Assembly: GCA_025997475.1 (NCBI GenBank)
Contig: BNUQ01000076.1
Span: 1-6,695, forward strand
Reading direction: 5' to 3'
Length of the DNA stretch: 6,695 bases
Source of the DNA: Planctomycetales bacterium
Lineage (GTDB): Bacteria; Planctomycetota; SZUA-567
Part shown: piece by piece, positions 1 to 4,748 of the stretch
How positions within the stretch are numbered: position 1 is the stretch's first letter
Layout of the letters: each line of letters opens with the position of its first letter
Made by a program: the position numbers and the translations under genes
The notes under the pieces: model-generated
Database searches by the model: none
What the model was told of the DNA's origin: nothing
The model's input: only the letters and a program-made list of their open reading frames with translations

Positions 1-320
1 TAGTGGATTGGCTCGCTTTTATCGGCGCCAAAACGGAGAAGGAATTCGCTATGGCAAGCGCAAAAAATCCGGTGATAAAAAAGGCGTTCGGCGAATTGAT
101 GGTTTTGAGCGCCGACGAGCGCAAGCGAATGTTGTATGAATCGCGCCTGAAACTCTGGCGCGACGAGCAATCGCGGCTTCAGGGGGCAAAGCGAGAAGGA
201 AAAATTGAGGGGAAAAGAGAGGGGATAGAGATAGGACGAGAAAAAGAGCGTGAATTTTTTCTTTCCCTATTGAAGAGCGGGAAAACGCCGCTTGAAATTT
301 TGACAATAATCGGGAGATAA
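1..320 (+). CDS. Rpn/PDDEXK-type nuclease-transposase, C-terminal part (cut by window edge)
   Basis: Reading frame 3 is open from the left edge to a TAA at 318-320, giving at least 105 residues. The GTG at position 3 is probably not the real start, because the sequence resembles the middle and end of Rpn family proteins (recombination-promoting nuclease / putative transposase, PD-(D/E)XK fold). Visible features are a helical stretch with WLAFIGAKTEKEF, then KNPVIKKAFGELMVLSADE, YESRLKLWRDEQSRL, and a highly charged Lys/Glu/Gly-rich segment (about residues 60-85) with repeated xEGKxEG units. The tail is FFLSLLKSGKTPLEIL, the usual closing helix of the family. The catalytic PD-(D/E)XK core would lie upstream and is not in the window. 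Known members cleave DNA and promote RecA-independent recombination. Activity of this copy cannot be judged. Confidence 0.72.
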   Translation, partial: VDWLAFIGAKTEKEFAMASAKNPVIKKAFGELMVLSADERKRMLYESRLKLWRDEQSRLQGAKREGKIEGKREGIEIGREKEREFFLSLLKSGKTPLEILTIIGR

Positions 321-322
321 AT

Positions 323-541
323 ATGGGAATTGGTGTGCGCGAGATTTTAAGCGCCGACGAGCGCAAACGGATGTTGTATGAATCGCGCTTGAAACTGTGA
401 CGGGATGAGCAATCGCGGCTTCAAGAGGCGGAAAGAAAAGGAAAAATCGAAGGAAAAATCGAAGAACGCTGATTTTTTATGTCACTCTTGAAGAGCGGTA
501 AAAGTCCTATTGAAATTCTCAATTTATTAGAAGATGTGTAA
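323..541 (+). pseudogene. Decayed second copy of the Rpn C-terminal region
   Basis: From 350 the sequence matches the preceding nuclease gene (from its LSADERKR segment at about 108) in the same reading sense and runs to the family-like tail FFMSLLKSGKSPIEIL, ending at TAA 539-541. Two in-frame stops break it: TGA at 398-400, where copy 1 has the Trp codon TGG, and TGA at 470-472. The first part of the unit (the MASAKNPVIKKAF region) is missing and replaced by a short unrelated lead beginning ATG 323. That lead would give only a 25-residue peptide. Most other codon differences from copy 1 over the aligned part before the charged region are synonymous. This is a remnant of a diverged paralogue, not an active gene. 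Confidence 0.8.
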
Positions 542-545
542 AAAT

Positions 546-653
546 ATGGCAAGCGCAAAAAATCCGGTGATAAAAAAAGCGTTCGGCGAACTGATGGTTT
601 TGAGCGCCGACGAACGCAAGCGGGTGCTGAAATCCATTCTTGTGTGCTACTGA
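546..653 (+). pseudogene. Third Rpn fragment (MASAKNPV... segment only)
   Basis: Positions 546-622 repeat 51-127 with three differences (AAG/AAA, TTG/CTG, GAG/GAA), all synonymous in the shared frame; the next codon also differs silently (CGA/CGG). Similarity then ends, and the frame closes at TGA 651-653 after 35 residues. The fragment lacks both the catalytic core and the charged tail. It lies directly upstream of the WbqC-family gene and marks the left boundary of the sugar cluster. It is probably a recombination scar from a multicopy nuclease family and is unlikely to be translated usefully. Confidence 0.75.
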
Positions 654-666
654 CTAATTATTTTTC

Positions 667-670
667 GAGG
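667..670 (+). promoter_or_regulatory. Ribosome binding site of the WbqC-family gene
   Basis: GAGG lies 9 bases before ATG 680. It supports that start over an in-frame upstream start at 644, which would add 12 residues unlike the family's conserved N-terminus. Confidence 0.6.
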
Positions 671-679
671 TATAATAAA

Positions 680-1369
680 ATGAAACTCGGCATTATGCAA
701 CCGTATTTTTTGCCTCATATCGGGTATTGGCAACTTATATTTGCGGTGGACAAGTATGTTGTTTATGATGATGTGAACTATATCATGCGTGGTTGGATAA
801 ATCGGAATAATTTATTGGTGAACAACGCCAAAAAATTATTTACAATCAGCGTAAAAAACGCCAGCCAAAATAGATTGATTAACGAAATCGAAATCACCGA
901 TGATTTCATTAAATTCAGAAAAACCGTCGAATATAATTATTCCAAAGCGCCATACTACGAATCGGTCATTCATTTATTGGACACGATAATTGCTTTTCCC
1001 GAGCGAAATTTATCCGCATTTATCGCGAATAGCATCCGCGAAGTGTCGTCGTATCTCGATATTCACACCGAATTTGTTCTATCGTCAAGCATCAAGAAAG
1101 ATAATTCCTTAAAGGGGAGAGATAAAATTATTGATATTTGTAAATTACTCGGCGCTTCTGATTATTACAACGCAATAGGTGGGCAGGGCTTATACGATAA
1201 ATCCGAATTTATAACACACAATATAGAACTTTATTTTTTGGCGACAAACATTACTCCATACAAGCAGTTCAAAAACGATTTTGTCGCGGGATTATCCATT
1301 TTGGATGTGTTAATGTTTAACGGCAAAGAGACCGTTAGAGCAATGTTAAAGGAGTTTTCTCTCGTATGA
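680..1369 (+). CDS. WbqC-family protein
   Basis: This is a 229-residue protein of the WbqC family, found in O-antigen and other surface-glycan clusters. The biochemical role of the family is not established. Seen in the sequence: the N-terminal signature MQPYF with GYWQLI (residues 6-21), the highly conserved block YDDVNYIMRGWINRN (29-43), KNASQNRLINEIEI (59-72), NAIGGQGLYD (164-173) and the terminal SILDVLMFNG (206-215). The length is about the full family length. ATG 680 is chosen because it begins exactly at the family N-terminus and follows GAGG at 667-670. There is no signal peptide or membrane segment, so it is likely cytoplasmic. Its stop overlaps the next ATG (ATGA at 1366-1369), implying translational coupling with the truncated reading frame that follows. 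It is the first gene of the probable operon. Confidence 0.9.
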   Translation: MKLGIMQPYFLPHIGYWQLIFAVDKYVVYDDVNYIMRGWINRNNLLVNNAKKLFTISVKNASQNRLINEIEITDDFIKFRKTVEYNYSKAPYYESVIHLLDTIIAFPERNLSAFIANSIREVSSYLDIHTEFVLSSSIKKDNSLKGRDKIIDICKLLGASDYYNAIGGQGLYDKSEFITHNIELYFLATNITPYKQFKNDFVAGLSILDVLMFNGKETVRAMLKEFSLV

Positions 1370-1515
1370 TAAAAATGAATACATTATCGGCGGCGGCGGT
1401 TGCGGAATTTTTGCAAGCGAACGATCGCGCGTTTTTTCCGCCACTGTCCACGCAAACGGACATTGCTGAATATGCGAAAAAAAATTATTGCAGGAGTATC
1501 GACCGCTATGAATAA
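1366..1515 (+). pseudogene. Truncated 49-residue frame, probable N-terminus of a GNAT acetyltransferase
   Basis: An ATG overlapping the WbqC stop opens a frame that closes at TAA 1513-1515. The peptide has LSAAAVAEFLQANDRAF, then PPLSTQTDIAEYAKKNY. This resembles the N-terminal helix and the 'PPLSxxxDIxEYAxK' stretch of GNAT-type N-acetyltransferases found beside WbqC genes. The acetyl-CoA binding core is absent, so the gene is cut to about its first 45 codons. Dropping one A from the A8 tract at 1477-1484 would join this frame to the methyltransferase frame. The ATGA overlap suggests it descends from a real coupled gene. The family assignment rests on remembered N-terminal similarity only; a genuine small ORF is the alternative. 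Confidence 0.45.
1492..1496 (+). promoter_or_regulatory. Ribosome binding site of the methyltransferase
   Basis: AGGAG stands 11 bases before ATG 1508, inside the GNAT-like remnant. It favours ATG 1508 over the in-frame ATG 1472, which has no comparable site. Confidence 0.55.
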
Positions 1516-2167
1516 CCAAAACTATCTAAAAATTGTGCAACACTACGAAAAATGTCTTGAACAATACGGCGACTCTTTCCGCGGTGTGGACTGGCCCAAC
1601 GAAAAAGATGCCGAAACAAGATACCGCGTTATGACCGAGGTTATCCGTGAACGCAAACAACCAATTACATTGCTTGATTTCGGGTGCGGCACGGCGCGGC
1701 ATTACGATTTCCTACTTTCGCGCGGTGCGTGTTGCTTGGAGGGAGGGGGGAGGGTTATCTATTCTGGCTTGGACATATCCGAAAAATTCACCGGCGAGGC
1801 AAAACGCAAATATCCATATACTAAGTTTTATACCTTGGATATATTGGCTGATGGATCTGATCAATTACCGTTGTTTGATTACATCATTTTAAATGGAGTG
1901 TTTACGGAAAAAAGGGAATTGGATTTTGAAACGATGTGGAATTATTTTACGCGCGTATTGACCAAAGTATTTGCGCTGGCGAAAAAAGGCGTTGCGTTTA
2001 ATGTAATGGCAAAAGCGGTCGATTGGGAGCGGGGTGATTTATTTCATTTGCCGACCGATCGGTTGATTGAATTTATGACCAAAAATTTATCGCGGCACTT
2101 TGTCATTCGCAATGACTATGGTTTGTATGAATATACAACGTATCTCTATCAAGAAAACGGAGGATAA
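1508..2167 (+). CDS. Class I SAM-dependent methyltransferase
   Basis: A 219-residue protein with a Rossmann-type methyltransferase fold. Motif I is LLDFGCGTARHYDFL (residues 55-69), which binds S-adenosylmethionine. The acidic end of strand 2 is YSGLDIS (85-91, Asp89), contacting the ribose, and the strand-4 motif is DYIILNGVFT (124-133). The N-terminal helix NYLKIVQHYEKCLEQYG resembles methyltransferases of surface-glycan clusters. The substrate is probably a nucleotide-linked or lipid-linked sugar, but this is inferred from neighbours only. Start ATG 1508 is chosen for its AGGAG. The frame continues upstream without a stop, but that stretch overlaps the GNAT remnant and looks non-coding. 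An unusual G-rich tract (1738-1754) encodes EGGGR (78-82) between motif I and strand 2. The stop lies four bases before the next gene, whose GGAGG is inside this gene's last codons. Confidence 0.85.
   Translation: MNNQNYLKIVQHYEKCLEQYGDSFRGVDWPNEKDAETRYRVMTEVIRERKQPITLLDFGCGTARHYDFLLSRGACCLEGGGRVIYSGLDISEKFTGEAKRKYPYTKFYTLDILADGSDQLPLFDYIILNGVFTEKRELDFETMWNYFTRVLTKVFALAKKGVAFNVMAKAVDWERGDLFHLPTDRLIEFMTKNLSRHFVIRNDYGLYEYTTYLYQENGG
1738..1754 (+). repeat. G-rich purine tract in the methyltransferase gene
   Basis: The tract GGAGGGAGGGGGGAGGG has no T or C over 17 bases and includes a G6 run (1745-1750). Its last ten bases plus the following T (1745-1755) are identical to 2807-2817 at the end of the acyltransferase gene. 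It is in frame and encodes EGGGR. A two-quartet G-quadruplex or a slippage site is possible, but neither is shown. Confidence 0.6.
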
Positions 2168-2171
2168 TAAT

Positions 2172-2819
2172 ATGGCGAAAGTGATTATTTTTGGCGTCAG
2201 CGATCTTGCGGAATTGGCGCATTATTATTTGTGCCACGACTCGGATCACGAAGTCGCGGGATTTACCGTTACTCAAGATTACCTACAAGCGGAAAATTTT
2301 TGTGGACTGCCGGTAACGCCGTTTGAGAAAATCGAAGAAAGATTTGCGCCGGATGAATACGTAATGTTTATTCCGATGACCGGCGTCAATCAAAACAAGA
2401 CGCGCGAACACTTTTATCATGCCGCCAAGAATAAAGGATACCGCTTAATAAGTTACATTAGTTCTAAAGCCACGGTTCTAACCGGGCGGATTGGCGACAA
2501 TTGCTTTATTTTAGAAGACAATACCATTCAGCCGTTTGTTACCATCGGTAATAATGTGGTCATCTGGAGCGGCAACCACATCGGTCATCATAGTATCATT
2601 AAAGACCACGTTTTTTTCACTTCGCATGTGGTTTTATCTGGGCATTGCACGGTTGAACCTTATTGTTTTTTTGGCGTTAATGCCACGATTCGCGATGGAC
2701 TAACGATTGCGGAAGGGTCATTCGTCGCGATGGCTACAACGCTTGCCAAAAATACAGAAAAGAACGGTAAATACTTACCGCGGGAACGCGGCGTAAACAA
2801 TAACGTGGGGGGAGGGTAA
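2172..2819 (+). CDS. NeuD/PglD-like sugar O/N-acyltransferase (hexapeptide repeat)
   Basis: A 215-residue protein with the two-part layout of NeuD/PglD-type acyltransferases. It has an N-terminal Rossmann-like domain (KVIIFGVSDLAELAHYYL, residues 3-20) and a C-terminal left-handed beta helix of hexapeptide repeats from about residue 98 (IGDN, IGNNVVIWSGNHIGHHSII, LSGHCTV, FGVNATIRDGLTIAEGSFVAM). The histidines in GNHIGHH (135-140) sit where this family places its catalytic base. The usual reaction is acetyl transfer from acetyl-CoA to an amino or hydroxyl group of a sugar, often a UDP-amino sugar. ATG 2172 follows GGAGG (2159-2163) by 8 bases; an in-frame upstream start at 2100 overlaps the methyltransferase and is rejected. 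The C-terminus ends NNNVGGG, encoded by a G6 run, instead of the commoner GxPA-type ending. The last residues may therefore have been altered by an indel. Confidence 0.87.
   Translation: MAKVIIFGVSDLAELAHYYLCHDSDHEVAGFTVTQDYLQAENFCGLPVTPFEKIEERFAPDEYVMFIPMTGVNQNKTREHFYHAAKNKGYRLISYISSKATVLTGRIGDNCFILEDNTIQPFVTIGNNVVIWSGNHIGHHSIIKDHVFFTSHVVLSGHCTVEPYCFFGVNATIRDGLTIAEGSFVAMATTLAKNTEKNGKYLPRERGVNNNVGGG
2807..2816 (+). repeat. G6-A-G3 tract at the acyltransferase 3' end
   Basis: GGGGGGAGGG immediately precedes the TAA stop and, with its following T, duplicates 1745-1755. In this context one extra G would remove the stop and join the acyltransferase in frame to the formyltransferase start at 2894, with no stop between. 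One lost G would open a different frame to about 2926. Confidence 0.6.
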
Positions 2820-2828
2820 AACGCGCCG

Positions 2829-2848
2829 TTCGCATAGTTGCGAATTTT
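2829..2848 (+). terminator. Weak terminator-like hairpin
   Basis: TTCGCA (2829-2834), loop TAGT, then TGCGAA (2839-2844) form a perfect 6-bp stem followed by TTTT. The stem is short and the U-tract brief, so full termination is doubtful. It may only trim or attenuate between the acyltransferase and the formyltransferase. Confidence 0.25.
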
Positions 2849-2866
2849 ACCATAGAAATGGCGAGT

Positions 2867-2895
2867 ATATTCCACCGGAACAGCAGGTGGAATAT
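2867..2895 (+). promoter_or_regulatory. Hairpin covering the RBS and start of the formyltransferase
   Basis: ATATTCCACC (2867-2876) and GGTGGAATAT (2886-2895) form a perfect 10-bp stem around the loop GGAACAGCA. The right arm includes most of the AGG ribosome site (2885-2887) and the A and U of ATG 2894. If formed in RNA it would block initiation unless translation from upstream opens it. There is no poly-U after it, so it is not a standard terminator. A regulatory role is inferred. Confidence 0.45.
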
Positions 2896-2989
2896 GAAGT
2901 ATGGATTTTATGTTTCCAATAACGCTTCGCGTTTGAAACTTTTTTTAAACGATGTGAGTGTTGACGTTGACGATATTGCTTTCATTTTA

Positions 2990-3006
2990 GGGCGTGTTCA
3001 CTATAA
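2990..3006 (+). repeat. Left terminal inverted repeat of the MITE
   Basis: This is the 17-bp left end. The inverted match extends to 20 bp (2987-3006) if the flanking TTA is counted with TAA on the right. Confidence 0.9.
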
Positions 3007-3028
3007 AAATGGCGTGAAAAGCCCGTAA

Positions 3029-3069
3029 ATCGTAGCGGGACGGGTTTTACTTTTTCGACCCGCTACGAT
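3029..3069 (+). repeat. Internal inverted repeat of the MITE
   Basis: ATCGTAGCGGG (3029-3039) and CCCGCTACGAT (3059-3069) form a perfect 11-bp stem with a 19-base loop. A second pairing, CCCGT 3022-3026 with ACGGG 3040-3044, would place the left arm of the main stem in its loop. That second pairing is followed by TTTTACTTTTT, so the element could act as a transcription terminator in this orientation. This is inferred from sequence alone. Confidence 0.8.
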
Positions 3070-3113
3070 GCGAGAGTTTTCATTGCCGATATTTTCGGGT
3101 AAATTGCAGTAAA

Positions 3114-3130
3114 TTATAGTGAACACGCCC
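3114..3130 (-). repeat. Right terminal inverted repeat of the MITE
   Basis: TTATAGTGAACACGCCC is the exact reverse complement of the left end and is followed by the duplicated TA. Confidence 0.9.
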
Positions 3131-3390
3131 TAATTGACAATACTAAAAACACCGGCTTAACCCATCTTTGCGCCAATTTGAAAATTCCATTTTATCAGTA
3201 TTCGTATGCGGCGCTCGGCTTAAAAGCGCATCAACAAAACGAATTTATTTCGGTGGAGTTTTTGCGTTTATTGAACGCATCCGGTAGTGAGCATAGTTTT
3301 GTCTTTGGTGGTAGAATTTTATCCGGCGATTTATTGCAAAAATATGCGAATAAATTGATAAATTTTCACCCGTCGCTATTGCCGACTTAT

Positions 3391-3404
3391 CCGGATTTTC
3401 TTAT
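3391..3404 (+). other. Frameshift site in the formyltransferase
   Basis: Upstream of here the family sequence reads in one frame through HPSLLPTYP. From 3404 it reads in the +1 frame as SIDRALAGNALLLGNTAHF. Homologues normally have PG, two residues, then a SID/AID-type motif, needing 9 bases where 10 are present. One inserted base in CGGATTTTCTT is the simplest explanation. A sequencing or assembly error in the T-run cannot be excluded. Confidence 0.75.
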
Positions 3405-3705
3405 CAATCGACCGGGCGTTAGCGGGCAACGCCTTGCTATTGGGCAATACTGCGCATTTTATCAATGAGGGAATTGACGCCAAACCGGTTATTATGCAAA
3501 GTATCTTGCCGCAGAGCCACTATAAAGGTTATGATTCAGTGTTGAATCTGCAAGTAACGATGCTGAAACAAATTATTATTTGGTTAAAACAACGGCGAAT
3601 TGTTTGCGAAAACGGCAAATGTGAGATTGCAGACGCCGTTTATGAAATTGAAACGTTTATTCCTAATCTTGAAAATACTTTAACCTCTGACACAAGGAAC
3701 GCGCG

Positions 3706-4638
3706 ATGAAATGGGAAAAACAAGGGCTAATATTTACCAACAATGGTGAATTTGATCTGTTAAAAACACATACTCAGTGTCCAACTCCATTGGTTTTTAC
3801 AGATAAAATACGGGTGTATTTTTCCGCCCGTTTGGCAAACCAACAAAGTTTGCCGACATTTATTGACGTTGACAAAGAAAACCCTGCCAAAGTTCTATAT
3901 GTTAATTCCCAACCTATTTTGGACTTCGGGCGTAAAGGTACATTTGATGAAAATGGAATAACCGTTGGCTCCATCCTAAAAAAAGACAATATGGTGTTTT
4001 TGTATTATTCAGGATGGAGCCAGTGTAAAACTGTCCCCTATGAAAATTTTATTGGACTGGCAATTAGTTCAGATAACGGGGAAACATTTAAAAAAATACA
4101 TGATGGTCCGGTAATTCCGCCTAATGAGTTTAATCCCATTGGCACTACCTCGCCTACCGCATTAAAATACGATAACGGCTTCATTGCTTATTACGCAAGC
4201 ACCGTAAAATGGGTTGAGATTGCTTCCCGGCTCGAAAATGTGTATTATCTTACCTATGCGCTCTCAACGGATGGCACAAATTGGCACCCTCAAGGCAAAG
4301 TGATAATTCCGCCTCACGATGATTTAGAATCGTCCGTCCGGCCGGCCGTACTGCAAATTGGCGGCATTTACCATATGTGGTTTTCTTATCGGGGAAGCTT
4401 CGACTTCCGCAATGGCGGAGTCGGCGCATATCGTATGGGGTATGCTTACTCGAAAGATTTAATCAATTGGACTCGCGACGATGCAAAGGCGGGCATTGAT
4501 GTTTCTGAATCCGGCTGGGATTCCGCAATGATTTGCTATCCCGCCATAGTCAAGGTTGGAGAAAAAGTATTAATGTTCTACAATGGCAACGAATTCGGTA
4601 AATCCGGTTTTGGCGTTGCGGTGTTGAGGCAAAATTAG
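3706..4638 (+). CDS. Five-bladed beta-propeller glycosidase-like protein
   Basis: A 310-residue protein resembling the five-bladed propeller glycosidases (GH43/GH32/GH68/GH130 superfamily). Repeated blade motifs of the S-x-D-G-x-x-W/F type are visible: SSDNGETFKKI (121-131), STDGTNWH (187-194) and SKDLINWTRD (249-258). There are also blade strands such as MVFLYYSG (96-103), IYHMWFSYRG (221-230) and KVLMFYNGNEFGKSGFGVA (287-305). No signal peptide is seen, so the protein would stay in the cytoplasm, which is unusual for a polymer-degrading enzyme. It fits better a role in processing or trimming a sugar intermediate, or a non-catalytic role. Catalytic residues and the exact family cannot be assigned by eye. 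ATG 3706 overlaps the previous stop (ATGA) and follows AAGGA (3694-3698). Translation may therefore be coupled to the now-broken upstream gene. Confidence 0.75.
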   Translation: MKWEKQGLIFTNNGEFDLLKTHTQCPTPLVFTDKIRVYFSARLANQQSLPTFIDVDKENPAKVLYVNSQPILDFGRKGTFDENGITVGSILKKDNMVFLYYSGWSQCKTVPYENFIGLAISSDNGETFKKIHDGPVIPPNEFNPIGTTSPTALKYDNGFIAYYASTVKWVEIASRLENVYYLTYALSTDGTNWHPQGKVIIPPHDDLESSVRPAVLQIGGIYHMWFSYRGSFDFRNGGVGAYRMGYAYSKDLINWTRDDAKAGIDVSESGWDSAMICYPAIVKVGEKVLMFYNGNEFGKSGFGVAVLRQN

Positions 4639-4699
4639 GCGGCAAAAGGATTATAAGTGAAAAAATTCCCGTTAGACGCGTAAACTTTTTCCTTGTTAA

Positions 4700-4728
4700 T
4701 TACGAAATGGTATGATTCTTTTTATATA
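4700..4728 (+). promoter_or_regulatory. Candidate promoter before the glycosyltransferase
   Basis: The 110-base gap 4639-4748 is AT-rich. TATATA (4723-4728) could be a -10 box with TTACGA (4700-4705) as a poor -35 box 17 bases upstream. TATGAT (4711-4716) is another -10 candidate without a good -35. The evidence is weak; the gap itself suggests a separate transcript. Confidence 0.22.
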
Positions 4729-4748
4729 TTAACCATAAAGGTTGCCGG

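Larger units (their letters stand above)
2990..3130. mobile_element. 141-bp MITE-like element with TA target duplication
   Basis: The ends GGGCGTGTTCACTATAA (2990-3006) and its exact reverse complement (3114-3130) are perfect 17-bp terminal inverted repeats. TA flanks both sides (2988-2989 and 3131-3132), as expected for a TA-duplicating transposase. Removing the element plus one TA rejoins ATT TTA ATT GAC in frame within the formyltransferase, which fixes the boundaries independently. The interior has no coding capacity of note but has a large hairpin and a partly palindromic layout, typical of non-autonomous elements. TA duplication is known for IS630/Tc1-mariner elements and some IS5 groups. 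The parent IS is not in the window and its family is not assigned. Confidence 0.9.
2894..3709 (+). pseudogene. Formyltransferase-family gene, broken by a MITE and a frameshift
   Basis: The reconstructed protein belongs to the formyltransferase (GART/Fmt-like) fold, which moves a formyl group from 10-formyltetrahydrofolate to an amine. In such clusters the acceptor is probably an amino sugar. Visible parts: N-terminus MKYGFYVSNNASRLKLFL, SYAALGLKAHQQNEF, FVFGGRILSGDLL, the active-site block INFHPSLLP (Asn109 and His111 in the repaired protein), and downstream GNTAHFINEGIDAKPVIMQS, whose Asp fits the third catalytic residue. ATG 2894 is favoured by family similarity and a nearby AGG; ATG 2858 is an in-frame alternative. 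Lesion one is the 141-bp element after codon 32, adding a stop at 3026-3028. Lesion two is a one-base frame change between 3391 and 3404. The 3' frame ends at TGA 3707-3709, overlapping the next ATG. The gene is almost certainly inactive. Confidence 0.85.

Noticed and set aside
51..622. CRISPR-like or regulatory direct repeats
   Set aside because: The repeats are too few, uneven in length and are pieces of a protein-coding nuclease family.
671..676. TATAAT hexamer just before the WbqC-family start
   Set aside because: It is only 3 bases from ATG 680 and has no -35 partner at the right distance. It would need a leaderless transcript, and it overlaps the spacer of a good ribosome site.
1400..1507. 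Longer methyltransferase starting at TTG 1400 or ATG 1472
   Set aside because: The added residues overlap the GNAT-like remnant and do not resemble a methyltransferase N-terminus. ATG 1508 has its own AGGAG.
2820..2926. Possible extra coding frame with NGEYIPPEQQVEYEV
   Set aside because: It has no start with a ribosome site, overlaps the formyltransferase start in another frame, and is too short to assign.
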